DNA of 64,000 bases. Source: Ligula intestinalis (Eukaryota; Platyhelminthes; Cestoda; Diphyllobothriidea; Diphyllobothriidae). Location of the stretch: positions 44,611,340-44,675,339 of the forward strand of contig JAYGXS010000001.1 of NCBI GenBank assembly GCA_036362985.1, read 5' to 3'. Below are positions 24,568 to 38,400 of this stretch, piece by piece; the first letter of the stretch is position 1, and every line of letters starts with the position of its first letter. The position numbers and the translations under genes were made by a program. Under the pieces are notes generated by a model. That model was not told the origin of the DNA, did not search any database, and saw only the letters and a list, made by a program, of their open reading frames with translations.

Positions 24568-25340
24568 TGGAATTCGATATTTATATTTTTAGCACCACAT
24601 CGGGACTGCCCATACAAAATTAGTTTCGTAAAAAGGAAAATATTCAAAAAAGAATTTGACATCGTGCGCAAATAGACGTAGACAGTCATACTAATGTTAG
24701 CAGAAATTATCCTTTTGGGGCAACATTTAGCAATTTCTTGCAGTTAAATGTGAAAGTAAAAACTTAAAATTGAAGGCAGTTAAAAAAATCTTTCAGCCAA
24801 AATGGAGGCAGAATTCAACGGACCTCCGTTTTCATAAAGTGTGTAAGAGAAAAAAATGCTTCGGAAGATAAGACAGAATAGTAGATTAGAAATAGGTGTA
24901 GGAAGTCTATTGATGGTTAGTTGCCAACGAAACGGCAGCAGTTTGGACTGATTACTTCCACGTGGCTTCGTTTGATTAAGCGATGGTTAATGAAAACATC
25001 TAGGGTCCCGGAGGGCACGAGGCAGAGAAAATAGTTTTAAGAGGACCACCTAAATTCCATATGGTCCTTCCTCGGAGTCATGGAGAAAGCTGCTCAGAAA
25101 AGATGGAGTATAAAAAGGTTAATAGAATCAGTGTAACGATAAATGTAGATTCTTCGTTTGAAAGCAGACAGGCTACTTAACGAACTTATTTAAATTGGCA
25201 AGTTATTCGAAAGAAAACTATAGCTGGAAGCAAAAATCAAAGAGCGTTTAGATGAGGAGGATGCAGGAGGGGGTATAACAATTGCCGAGTTTCTTAGGTT
25301 GTAGGGACGGCTGATGGAGTAATGACATCATCAGCTCCTG
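24568..25340 (-). mobile_element. family G LINE 3' fragment nested in family H
   Basis: The minus-strand sequence aligns along its length with plus-strand 63230-63995. Shared landmarks include ccttttggggcaacatttag, cttccacgtggcttcgtttg, ggtcatggagaaagctgct and atgcaggagggggtataaca. Its left end matches the family 3' terminus. It covers the end of ORF2 and the 3' UTR only, a typical 5'-truncated insertion. Confidence 0.88.
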
Positions 25341-25800
25341 CAGCACTTGGTCTCCCTAAACCCTCCGAATAGACTAGTCCGATGGCTTGCGGCTTACATT
25401 CCTGGCAGCCGCGACCGTGTCCTGTTTCGCAGCGCTCTATCGAAGCCCGGCAAACAGACCTGCAGCTTGCCTCAAGGATCTGTGCTCAGTCCAACGCTCA
25501 TCAACTTCTACATGCGAGAGCTCCCTTTTCCCCGGGCACCTGCACAAATGGTATCGTACGTGGATGATATCACGCTCTTCTGCCGGTACCATCACATCAG
25601 TTAGGCAGGGCAGCTACTTCAGAATTCATTCCTGATGTCGAAAACTTCATTTGCCGGCGAAGAATGACAAGCTGGGCAGCTAAGTCGTCAGAGAAGACCA
25701 CCATAACATTCTAAAATCTAAGCGTCAAAATGCAGCCTGACTGCAAGAATTTCCTAACTTTAAATATCTGGACACTGGGTCGGTCCACAATTAGCAAATG
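25341..25800 (+). mobile_element. LINE family H reverse transcriptase, 3' part
   Basis: Resumes with LVSLNPPNRLVRWLAAYI, SLPQGSVLSPTLINFYMREL (motif B) and QMVSYVDDITLFCR, with the catalytic YVDD. Family members usually have YADD here. The frame decays after about 25605; KIF17 begins about 330 bases downstream of this segment. Confidence 0.82.
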
Positions 25801-26128
25801 TTACCCCATAGGTTCCATTGAAAATGGTTAGTTCACGAAGGTCGATACATAATTTTCGCTTAAAAATACATTTTTGTGTAAAAAACGTCCTGTATCTACA
25901 AACATCACCCCTAATGCCATGCGTTGTTATTATACACCATCACCGTAAATTGATTTTGGTAATAATAAAAGGGCTATTCAAAAACGCTTCTTTCGCGCAC
26001 GAAAAGTTGTGACGATTTTATTGTGTCATTCATTAGGTTTGAATGTAACTCGTTCACCTTAGTGGATTCTCTGAGAAAACAATAAAATGCTGCACTGAAA
26101 ATTGGTAGCATAATATTTTGCTAGAATT
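25801..26128 (+). promoter_or_regulatory. KIF17 upstream region, no defined promoter
   Basis: AT-rich stretch between LINE debris and the KIF17 ATG. No TATA box at a convincing spacing was found. The cttag/ctag-like acceptor at 26121-26124 just before the ATG could take a spliced leader (trans-splicing is known in flatworms) or an upstream non-coding exon. Confidence 0.3.
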
Positions 26129-26475
26129 ATGTGTGCGGAGGCCATCAAGGTTATCGTGCGATGTCGGCCACTAGATGAGCGAGAAAAATCTTTGAACTGC
26201 AAAAGTGTCGTATTTATTGACAGCAGTCGGGGTCAGTGTTCAATATGCCATCCTGCGAGGGAAAATGATATCCCCAAAAACTTTTTCTTCGATGGAGCCT
26301 ACGGACAAACTTCGACTACAGAACACATATATGCCGATATTGTCTATCCATTGGTGGAGGGAGTCACTGAGGGTTATAATGGAACTATTTTTGCTTACGG
26401 CCAAACTGGTTGCGGTAAATCGTTCACAATGCAAGGCGTTCCAGAACCCTCGGCAAATAAGGGAATAATTCCCAG
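26129..26475 (+). CDS. KIF17: KIF17 exon 1: start of motor domain
   Basis: Encodes residues 1-115 plus two bases of codon 116. It begins [15 protein letters not shown], the beta-1 strand of kinesin motors, and includes [18 protein letters not shown] with the nucleotide-binding P-loop. The second P-loop serine of the usual GQTGSGKS is a cysteine (residue 95). The exon ends in GIIPR with the arginine codon split AG/gt (phase 2). A ctag sits 4 bases before the ATG and could be a cis- or trans-splice acceptor. Confidence 0.95.
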
Positions 26476-29400
26476 GTTTGAATTCAATTTGGCTATATTT
26501 TACGCTGGTCATTCCTTGTGTGCTTATACTAACTATTTTCAATAACTAGATTCAGCTATTTATTTTGCCAACTGGCCTTGTTATCTAGTGTGTGAATTGA
26601 ATTATTCGAGATGTTTATTTAAAATTATTCTTTACTTTTCAATTATTCTATTTAACTTATATATGAAACCTACACTATGCCTATAGGAATATTTCTCAAG
26701 ATGTCGTTTAAGTGGCGTTTACTTCTCAAGCAAAAATGGCATCAGTTTCAAATTATATATTTTTTTATTTTATTATATTGCCAACGTAGATCTTTCGAAC
26801 ACATATTCGAAACTACTGCAGTGAGCTCAGATGTAAAATTTCTTATCCACGCATCGTACTTGGAAATTTACAATGAAGAAATTCGTGATCTCCTTGGAGT
26901 CGGTGGAAAAACAAAATGCGAAATTAAGGAGCATCCAGAAAGAGGAGTGTTTGTCAGCGGTCTATCCATGCACAAAGTAAAAAACGTCAACGATTGTAGG
27001 GTGCGTCATTATAAGCCTTGCCATTTCCAATGCATATACCCTTAATTCTTATTGATTCAAAAGGGCTCATATTTTAGACTGCGATATTTTATAATTACCT
27101 TGATCTTAGTAGAATGTTTGTGGTTTGTGGAACTTAACATTTTAACATGTCCTAGCGTATTCATATACGTCTTTTATAGGTGAAACACTCAAATAGACAG
27201 CATTTATTTCACGTCTTGCGTCCTTTTAGTTGATGTGTTGATAAGCTTGTCTAAAGGGCATTTAATTCAAAACAACTAAGAGTAGTTAATGAAACGTTTG
27301 AAGTTGACTTTTACAGCTTAATCGTCATCTCCAAAACCGGCCGAGGTTAACGTTAACGGTATGAGTGTGCTATGCTGTTTTACAAATGTTCTAAGATCTA
27401 CATTTATTTGTTCTCTCGATATTCTGCTCGAACGTTAGTAGTGCGATATAGTCTTTTTACGGTTGTTCTGTTATTAAACTAGGTGTCCGTCCTTTTGTGT
27501 TGTTCACTGGCTTTATTTAATCCTTAATTTATCTCAATCTAGAAACTATATCATGCTCGTGCTATGCGGTCACATTGTCAATCTGTATTGTCTATAAATT
27601 CACAGGTGTCAAATTATAATTGATGACAGATAAACATAATTCGTGCCTGTCAGCAAGTTATTTACGTTTGGAAAAACACTTTTGTGTGTTTGACCCTTTT
27701 ATTTGAAACCCGTTGGAATTTAATGTTGAACTATGTATGTTAAACTGACATGTAGCATTTGTGCTACACACGTTAAGTAATATGCTCTGCCATACAATAA
27801 GTACGTACAATTATTTTTACCGAAATTCATGTGCGATGGTTGCTTCTATTCATAATCATTCATCAGACACTTCGAATATCCGTTTTTAGTTTTCAGCTGT
27901 GATGTATCGGTGGTTTCTAATATATTGAATTATGCTCACTAGAAAAATTCAAATTATTTACTGGATTTAAGTAAATATGCCCCGTAAGTTAAATGGGTAT
28001 CTAAACATGAACAAGTGATCAACATATTAGCCATTTTATGCGGATTAATTACTTCGGTTTTATAATGGATGTCCATGTAAGGACAACTAATAGCGACTAC
28101 TCCCTGCTGAATTCAGATATGTTCTAGGAAAGAGGCAATTTTATATTAATACCGCATTTGCTGTTATATGTAAGATATCATGTAGTCTAAATTTTCGAAA
28201 AAGCGAGTATTCACGGCAATTTATGACCGTTATTCTTCACTTCTTTATTTTCGATCACTTTATTTTTATTGGCAATTGTTTCCTGATTATTCAGTTTTTA
28301 CTTCTTTAACATTATTCTTGCTTAGACATGTTTATGATCGATAAACCGTTTAATCTTACCTGTCATATATTCATAAACTTACTTGTTTAGAACGCTAGGC
28401 TTCCAAAAATATTTTGCATTTTTTGATGAATTTCGGATATTTTACAGGCTAAAATCTAACACTGCAACGCTCAATTGCTTTCGAAGTCATAGAGCAGGGG
28501 CATCTACCTGCCCTGGAGCAAATAAAGTATGGAACATATTGTTCTGTTGTGTGCTCAAGACACAGGCTAAGCTCTCTGCAGAAAGTGTCGTAGTGATAGC
28601 TGCTAGAGCGAATTTTCATTACAAAGCTGAGAACTGGTGCAGTAGGTAGATTATCTCGAAGTTGAATGTTGACCCACGTAAAAGAGAAATAAGCCAAAAA
28701 TGGCTGCAACAACATCGTCAAAATATATTTTAATATTTCGAATCTACTGATTGTTAATCTGCATGTTGACTACTGTACTGTGTCTAGACCGAGATGACAT
28801 GATCAAAAGGAATTTCCTGTCACTGCTCTGTAATCAAACCTAGCCCGTTTACGTTGCTGTCATTCGATTCGAGAATCCTCTTGAGACAAACCTTGTTTCC
28901 TTTAAAAAGGAACAGATGGACGTAGGTTTGAGTATATGACCTGTAAAGCCAATCGAAATTAGATTCACGGCTCCCGGTGAGCCTCATAGCTCATTTGGCA
29001 GAGCGTTGGCTGTACACAAGATTTCCCTTGTTGACGTGTGTTCAAATCCCATTGAGGCCGCGAATTGTTCACAATTTGGCCAATTAACTCAAATTTCAGT
29101 TGAAATTCTTCTCTGTTGGACCATAAATAGTCAATTTCAAACGCTTTTGAAAGACATTTATGCTTATCAAAGTCAGCCAAGTTTCTTTACATCAATGTTT
29201 TTGTGTCCAAAAACTGGCTTGCGCATAGTTGTTTGAAGTAACATATGCAAGATTCTTAAGATTCGTTGATCCCTTTCCACCTATTGTACCTTGCTTTTAC
29301 CATAAGAAGTTTTGATTATATCGGTATATTTAAATGCTTTTCAATTAGAGAAGGTACTCGGGGTCATTTTAACAAAAGACTTATTGACCCGTAAAATCAG

Positions 29401-32400
29401 CATATCTATAGTTTCTGATTTACCTGACTTGTTCTTCTGTGACGTTTATATTCGTATCAAGAAAATGAAAAGCAAATATTGCTTGCTATTAGAAAGCTTA
29501 GAAAAAAATGCCTTCTCTCTATCTCCGTAACCGACTTTTCTGACATTCCTCTATGACTCAACAATAAGATATGGGAACCTAAAAAGGCATCATCCGGCTG
29601 ATTAGGCGTCGTCAGTCAGCTACGCCCAGACATGTAGGTAGGTAACATGATATTCGAATACGGACTCTATGTTCATTAAGTGCTATTTCCAACACGTTGT
29701 CATGAAGTCACAGATAGGTTAAATTATAGGTTTCGATTGTGATGAATCAACGTTGGGGGAAGAGAGTTAAACGATAAAATTTCGGCACAGGCTCGTACCG
29801 TTGCGTATCGGGGTTCAGTCTAGGACCCTCGCAGGAAAAATGCTCAAACTCAGGTTTGGCTGGCTGATAACCATGAATATACCAGAAAGGGAAATTCCCG
29901 TCCCCCTCGTCTTTTTGGTATTGCTATAAGTGTGTATATTGGTAATTAAAATGAAAATACTCATCTCCGGGCATAACCGAGGAGGTAAGATGATCGCAGA
30001 AATAACGATTCTATTTTTCTGGAGTTTCGAAAGTAGACAAGCTTCCAGCTTTGGAAGCAGGTTACGTATGCAGCCTCATATTATTTATTTTGTATTGTTC
30101 GTGTTGGCATGCCACTGACTTCAAGGTCGCTAACGCGCACTGCAGTGCCAGGTCAGCGATTGTTGTCATGACAGCGGAGGTTTTTCTCCCTCCTCTCGCG
30201 AAGGGTGGTGTCAGAATGATAGCGGCTATTTCTCACTTTCGGGTTGTAAAGCTTCGTTGGTCGCGATCCTGCTTACTGAGCTGCACCCGTAGAGCTTGTC
30301 TGGATGTGAAGAGTCACAGCGTTTGATAGATGTGGTTGTGGACGCCCCTCTGGATGTTTGCTCGCTCCCTTGGTCCACGATTTCGGTGTCTTGGAAATCG
30401 AAGGTGGATCCACAAGCTGCGCAATGTTCTGTCACCAACGAGAGCTCATATATCCTTGGTGTTACTTTTTATGCTTACGTATGCGAGTCTGTAATGTTTT
30501 ACCGGTCTCGCCGACGTAATTCATTTCGATGAAACAGCGATAGATCCGATAGTCGATATTAGCTTTTTCGCCTCGTGACAGAGGAGGTCTTTGACCTCAT
30601 GACCAGACGTCTAGTTGTTGCCTCGGGACTGTGGAAAGTGCCGATACCTAATAGTTGCTAGGATACTAGCAACTGCGTCAGATACGTTCGCAATATATTG
30701 TAACGCCCACCAGACTTTCGACTTATGGACTATGATCGAAGAATTCAATTAGGATGCCCGCCGATCTGTCAGTATTTTAGACCTGCAGGATTTGCCTTAA
30801 TACGGATTTTTTCTGCGTCTAGGATAATAGTCATGCATAGATAAAGAACTTCGTATGATACCATTTTCTCGTCATTAACAATTTGCAGTCTTTATCTTGT
30901 GTATACTGCAATGAGGTTTTTGGACTTCTTGGTTAACGAAACAATCAGCAGTCTGCTTCAACATACCGTGCGAAGACTGCAGTGTGAATAATGTTGATGA
31001 AACGGGTAAAGGCCTCTGCACAGGGCTACACAAACACCAGCTGACCGTCATTCGCGAAGATAACTTGTCACTGGTGTATTGCCAATTGAACAAGGGAGCA
31101 CTGTTTTGCCTTCGGTGAAACGAAAGTCATCAGCCGATTCAATGCCAAGATGGCCAGACTGATGCTCGAAAGTTGATCCTCATTAGGCAAAATCAGCAGA
31201 AATATTGACTTGAATCCGGCATATCAGGCTCTCCGTACAAGGCTTCAGTCAGTTCAGACGAAGCCAACGGCGTTAGCAAGCGATTTTTAGCTTCGTCAAC
31301 AGTTGTCGTCAGACCCCGATAAGCCTTCTCCCTTACCCATGCAAACACCCGGAACGCGAACTTTCGCATTCATTTGAGACTGTGGGTATTACGCTTTCAC
31401 TCCGCTGAGGCTGGCGAAGTTCACCTAAATTATTCATATTGACATTCAAAAGGAACCGGAGGAGGTTTATGCTAAAGAATGAACCTAAAGTTTACATAGC
31501 ATTAATTTTCGAAAGCAATTCGAACCTCGCAACTGACGCCGTCAACCACGTATGCTCCTGGAGTAGACGCAGCGCCGGTGGCTCGCGCAGAAATTAGGTT
31601 ATAGTAAGACAGGCTTGCACGTTTCTATCCACACTCTGCCTCTTTACACCTACCTTCCTCCAATGGCAACACAGAATCAAACTGACTAGGGGGGCGTATG
31701 CAGTGGCTGAAATTTCTAAACAGTCGACCTACAGGTGTTAGACATCAGTTGAACCATATTTCATATGTACTAGATAATTGTGTGGTGGGCTAGAATTTCG
31801 CATAAAAGCCATAAAGACCCCATTGGGAAGAAGCCATTGTAGTCTGACTCTCAGTCGTGAAAAATACCGCTTTTCTCTGTCCTTTGTCGGCCTTTTTTAT
31901 GACTGTAAGCTCATTAGGATGTATTCAAGAGCGTCGTATTTGGCATAGGATAGAATGCACTGATCTGCCGTACAGATCGATTCTCGTGTCCTACTGGTGT
32001 ATCTGTAAAGTGTACTGATTTTCAAACGTATTCACATTCTGTTTAAGAACACTGGTAGAAGTGTAATGTACACCAGAACATCACGCGAAAACCCCATCCT
32101 TCTGTTATACGGGATAGGTGGGTTTGGCAGTTATACGGGTGAGCATGTCAGGGGAAAGAAATAATAAGTAAAAAAGTAGAACATATGAAAGTAGAAAATA
32201 ATAGGAATAACTGGCGAAGGTAGTTCAATTTTTGCACCTCACATACTCCTAGTCCCAGCATTTTGTCCTATGGAAACTGCATTTTAATGTGTGTTAGGGG
32301 TTGAGAAATAGGCGATAGAGTTAAGGAGTTTTGTAGACGTAAGTGTAAAGTGGAAAATGTAATTGAGTTTGTTTCCCGTGGCTGCTGGGAATAAGTTGTT

Positions 32401-35400
32401 CCGCGTGTATATTGAAGGTTTGCGTGGCGCTGGGCAATAAGCCATGCACCCTATCTTTGCAAAAATCACATCAGACACGAACGTGCACTTACCGATTTCT
32501 TATCCTCAGTTAAGGTGGTCGTGTGAGCATCCGGGTTTTACGGGGGCTATTTTGGCGAGCACTCTCTGTACAGAGGACGCAGACTAGAAGATTCATTGCC
32601 GGCATTTAACTTTGTGACTGCAGATTTGAGGTTACTATGAGGTTCGACAATCAGTTTCTATGATGCCTACTATATGCTTCAAACAATTCGCCTTATAAGA
32701 CGTTGTGTCGGTCGAGCGACCTGCCTACCCTCACTCGCCTGAAGCCAGTGTTGAGACCGAGGAGATTTGGACGCAGGGCCGCCACTCCAGTGCCAACCAC
32801 TTCAATGAACATGATCTACTTTTATCCTCATTCCCTTTTTGGGTGAGCTTGTTTTTGGGCGTGGCTATATGAGTATAGTCCATAGTGAACTTCCTATATT
32901 AGGGCATCAGGCCACAGAAGCTTCTGAGCTCAGTCGCATCGCATGGCACTGGCCACTTGCGGACTTCTGTGACCTTTTCCAAATCGATATTGGGAATGTG
33001 GAAAGGACATGCCCTAAAAATGTAAACCTTGTCTCGCCGATATAACAGTGAGACCAACTTGCTTTTAGGATGTCGAATACCACACGCAGTTTATAAAAAA
33101 GTCCTTTGAGGTCCCTCCTAAGTACGATTATGTTTTCACAATACCCCAAATAGGTCTTTGGAATTAACTGTACGAGAACTTGGTTCATAAGTCTTTAAAA
33201 AGTAGTCGCATCAGCCAGGCCAAAGGACATGGTTTCGAATTCATATAATTCGAAGGAAACTCAGAAGGTAGGTTTCTCACGGTTAGACAGCCTGACGTCT
33301 ACCTGCCTAATCTGACCTCGAAGTCTAGCGCCGGGAGAACCCGATTGCGCGACAGCACATCTAAATGGTTCGTCGATCCGAGATAAAGGGAGGTTATCTT
33401 TTTCTAGTCCTTGCGCATAGCTCGTGATAGTCAACACATAAGCATAGGGTGCCGTCTGTATTTAAGATCACGACGACCGGAGATGACTGAGGGGCACTAA
33501 CTGACCTGATAACTTTTCAATTAAACATCTTATCTATCGTCATTTTTAGCTGTGTCTGGTAGGAACGTAGTTATTCAAACCCTATCCGTATCTATTTCAT
33601 ATTGCGCAGTATTCCTTTCGGCCGAGAGGAGGTCGTTCTAGTCAGTGCAATAGAAACTGTCCAATAATAAGTGGCGTGCTACTAATACTGCTAACTAGTG
33701 ATGCTTCTGAATGGTAGTAGTACTCACACTATTACTGTCGCTACTATTAGTCAGAAGTAACACTGATTTAAGTCGACGTTGTGGCTTATTTCACCTCAAT
33801 GTCAACAAGGCGTGTGAATCTGAATTTATGTTTTTTAGGGTAATTTCATGTTTGCGGCCCGAAGCACTTCATGATTGGCCTTGATTTCCACCCTCCCACT
33901 ATCCCTCTATCGACCAAGAGCCGTGGCAGTTTCTACTAAATTCGGACTATGAGGACTAAGATACTGCTGCTAAAAGCAACATGTCAATGCTAAGAGTGCT
34001 AATTCCAGGAATCATATTTACCAAGGCCAGTAGATGGTTTACCGTAATATGACCTGCACGTTCATGTAGGAAATCGGTACCTAGTATTCAGTCCCAACCT
34101 ATATCGGACAAATAAAAAAACTGATGGGTTAGAGAAGCATCATTAAAATAGAAGATCAAGTGTCAGCATGCCTTTATGTCGCAAGGTAGGGCCGTTAACC
34201 GTTTAAGGCTATTTGTAGACTTACTACAATATCCAGCTCTAGCTTCGAATTTGCATAACATCTGTCTGATAGGAGCGTGGCCTGCTTCAGAATTAACCAC
34301 GCATGGCACCATAGTGTTTCCAGTGCTGTACCAATATTTCGGTCATAAAATGAGCATGCTATATCTGCAATAAGGATAAAAGATAGGAATATGAGCTTAC
34401 CAACTTTCTCATTTTTGGCAGAGGTGACTATGTCAAACAGCTAGTCTGGTCTGGTGGTGCTTTTGACGAGGGAGCACAGACCAGTAGATACCGGCAGATT
34501 AACGACGAAATTTGCCCTTATGAGGGGATCTTTTCGGTTTTCAAGATGCTGTATCTCTGACTAACTCAACCCGATTCGATACATCGACAGTCGACTAGTC
34601 TGCGCCGCATGCTCGTTTTTGCTTTTTGACAGAACCCCTCCCATTGCATAGGTATCGTTCCTCTCTTTTACTACGCTTTTTTAAGCCCTGTGCTTTAGAT
34701 ACGCTGTCGTAACCCCCGATTCCTGCGCCTTGGCGTTCAACCAGACGACATTCAATAAATTGCAAAGTTCTAGCCCATGAGCGTGGTATTTTATCTTTAC
34801 AGCAAGTAAGAGGCCCCTCCTTTCGGATACTACAGAATTCCGAATAGAATCCCCCTCAAAATTTAGTTCAACCAAATCCATTTCTACAGAGTGCCCCAAA
34901 AAAACTGTACAAACAATTTATGCAATTGTGAAATTGGCGTTATTCATAATTTTACGATTATAAAATTTAAAAATATTGACAAGTATAATTTTACTGTCTT
35001 TATCACTGAATGTTCTCAAACTGGCGTCCATTTTGATCATAATACTGCTGACATTGCGAAGCAATGAAATAGTACACACCATTTAATAGATCCCTTCATA
35101 TTCGTGTGCATTTATGTTCAATGGCTTCTCTCAATTCAGTCACTATTTCAGTAATTAAAATGCAGTGAAAAAACAATAAAATTACATTGGTAAATATGTT
35201 TTCGTTTTTGAAATAGTAAAATTATAATAAACAATAAGTTATCAATTATCGAAAATAGGTAAAAATTTCTTGGAACACCCTGTATTTTTAGAAATACCTT
35301 TGATATAGTAAGGATTAACCATGCAAAGAGTTGAAAAGTCTTCAACCCAGACTCTTGAAAGTACTGCAAACTTCAGCAAAGATGTGTGAACTTTTTTAGG

Positions 35401-38400
35401 TGCTGTTTTAGTATCGGTGTGTTCTTTTAACTGTCTCTGAAGCCTCTTCCCTCTATAGCTACTTTTGCAGAATTCTCTTTAGACTATAAGTAGACTTTCT
35501 GATGAATGGTGGACCAGAAGACTCTTGCACTTTCAAGACCTAAATCCAAATGCAAACACAGCATGTCCTAGTGTTTTTAACCAAGAACTGCCATGTCATA
35601 TGACAGTTACTTACGTGTAACATTCAAATGCTGATGCTTTTGTGCTACCATAGTTACGGAAATAATGCTTGCGCAAACGTTCTTCATTGGCTCCTAGATT
35701 TCACGCGCTGCAACATCTTAATCTGACAATGATGCTGGGAATAAGCTTTCGACTGAAGGTTTAGCGTAAAATTCGGACGCCCCCCTCTCTAAAGTTTTAC
35801 AATTGTTACCATCTGCAACTATTATGCATGATAATACTTTGGTTTCTACTCATCGTGAGCGGCATGAAAGATGCATAATTTAAAATATACATATGGCCAC
35901 TTGCTGGTTATCATCCTTTCGTAACTCTCCAAACTAGATATTGCAACTACCTATTGTTATGATGCACCAGTTTCAAATCTAATATTTGTAACGGCTATAA
36001 TGCTCACGACTGCCATTCCATAATATCCGACATTCGGCTATATTACCAGCAAATTAAATTCAAAGGTGTCTTCATAAGTATATCAGTAACTTATTACTCA
36101 AATGTTGAGTGATTAATTTATTCGAACAACGTGATACAAGCTGTCTCCTTCCTCTGTGCTAAAAGTCACGCCTTTGCACGCCACAAACTGGAAAGCAAGG
36201 GTCAAAATAATTGTTTGGCGCCTCAAGAAGAACTTCCAAGGTATGGTTAGCATGGTGGAACATCAGGCTTTCAACCATCTCTCCATAACAGAAACCATTC
36301 GCACATCAGAGCTGTCTGCGGCAGGACAGGTGATATGATTGACTTCCCTCGAGTTGGCTCATACTTCAAGGACATCCAACTCGACATTTTCGATCGTTCT
36401 CTTAAGGCTGCCCTCGTTCACCCCATTGCAATTGACCCGACTTCCAACCTAATCAATAAATTATCTATCGTTGTTAGGGGGAGTCGGCAGATTTTCTTTA
36501 TTCAGTTGACCGACTTGGGAACAATTCGCGGCCTCGGCGAGAGTTGAATCAACACAGTTGGGCAGACTTTTGCGCAGCCAACGTTCTACCATTGACCTAC
36601 GAGGCTTATTGTGAACCATGAAATCAATCACACTTAGACCGATTTTATCCGCCAAACTTACTGCTGGTATGGAATCCATCATTACGGAACATCAAGCCGA
36701 ATGTCCATGGGCCAACTACCTTCGATATAATTTGTGTGAATGGATCAATTTAGGTTGCTCAGTCTGAGTGCTTCTGGTTCTCGATTAAGCTGAAAGTTCG
36801 AAAGTTGCCCTCTGTCGAACGCGACCTTGCAACGTTGTCGGTCAGCCGCACAGCTGCCGGAATCAATGGGGCCTTGACGATGGAAAGCCTCGTATGCAGT
36901 CATTCTATTCAGTTCTCCAGACTGTTCACTAGATCGGTTACTAGCCGGAGACTTAAATATGAGCAAATGCTTCTTGCTTTCGTTCCTTTCTTGGCATCTT
37001 CTGTTACGAATACCGAGAGGGTGCCATATTACGGACCAATTTATAAACCCTGAATCTTGTTCGTGAAGTACCAAATTGGGTATGTACGTAGCGGGCCAAT
37101 TTCAAGCGCTTGGGCTTTCAGTGGCGCTCGCGTATTACTTGATCAAGTAATCGCATCGATTATGAATTCCAGATCGTTTTCCGAACACCCAGTACACCGG
37201 TGAGGTTTCTGGTGTGCCCAATACCTTATTATATGCACGTTACAGCTTTCAGGTTAATGGTTTTGATCTACAAATCATAAGTCTTTTTTCAACTACATTC
37301 AATGTTTAACGAATCCTAGTACTGTATGCCACCGTTTTTGTTTATTGGCTGCTGGATTGCGAGATTTGCGATCATCGGCTTCTGGCAGCGCTTTTTACCG
37401 ACCCTTCTAGTGAAGTATTTATGGTCCCCCGTTTTTATGCAGCTGCTTATCGCCTTTACTTGAAACATCATTAACTGCGGTCCGTGGAATATCTACGTGA
37501 AAAGCTCCTAGCCTTACATGCTTCAGATTTTCTGGGGCCTTGATCTTTCTGTTTTAACCGAAGAGGAATTTTTCATGATCATTAAGCACGTTATCGTGGG
37601 GTTTTAAAACGCTGCTAGCATACCCTCGTGTTCCACCCCTTTGCTAAAACATTTTGACAAAGATATTCTGGGTCGACAACAGATGACCCATGGACCGTGA
37701 CTAACAAGAATGTTGGTCACAGGTATTTTTTTCAACTGGGGCCTCTAAGCCTAACCTAAACTCCATCTAGAGCCTTAATTGTAAACGTAATCTTAACTTT
37801 AACCATACCCCTAATCCTAACTAGGGGGAGGAGCCTAACGGAACAACGCATACTTAGATAGATTTCATAACAAGCCGTGCATTTTAAACACATCCAGCTT
37901 CGGGTAGGACTGTCTTCTGGGGGCGCATAAAATAAATAACGTCTGCCTAAGGCTGTCTAGAAGTAAATTCAGCCAGCCTAATGTCGAATTTCCGCTAATA
38001 TGAATTATCTACTCTCCTTATTAGTCAATAAGGATTGGTACTCTAAGCAATGGGGGTTCATGTTGGTTGATTTGATTATATTTAGCTCGATGAAACAATT
38101 ATAAGGGGCTTTACTTTACTTTCCAATGTTAACTTTCCACCCGATTTAAGACGCGTTTACCCTCTTTTATCCAGTATTCAACTTTTAACCACGATTTCTG
38201 TTGGACACATGGGCGGGGAATTGATTTTCAGGGGACCTCACAAGATAGTTTGGCCTAACTTTTCACCAATTGTTTTGTGTTTTTTTTTCAAAAAAAGTGT
38301 GAGCTCTGCATCTTCTATGAGCCAAGGCTAGCAGTTTGCTTATTCCAATGGATCAATCACGTCTCTTGCCTGTCTTTCTTTGCTTTAGGCTATAATGGAT

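Noticed and set aside
26240..26542. Minus-strand 100-codon frame
   Set aside because: Complement of KIF17 exon 1.
28981..29055. Functional tRNA gene
   Set aside because: Boxes A and B and part of the acceptor stem are present, but the anticodon arm does not fold and the sequence recurs as a dispersed repeat with a leader and tail, so it is a SINE.
37740..37830. Interstitial telomere repeat
   Set aside because: Several cctaa/taacc words occur but there is no regular TTAGGG period.
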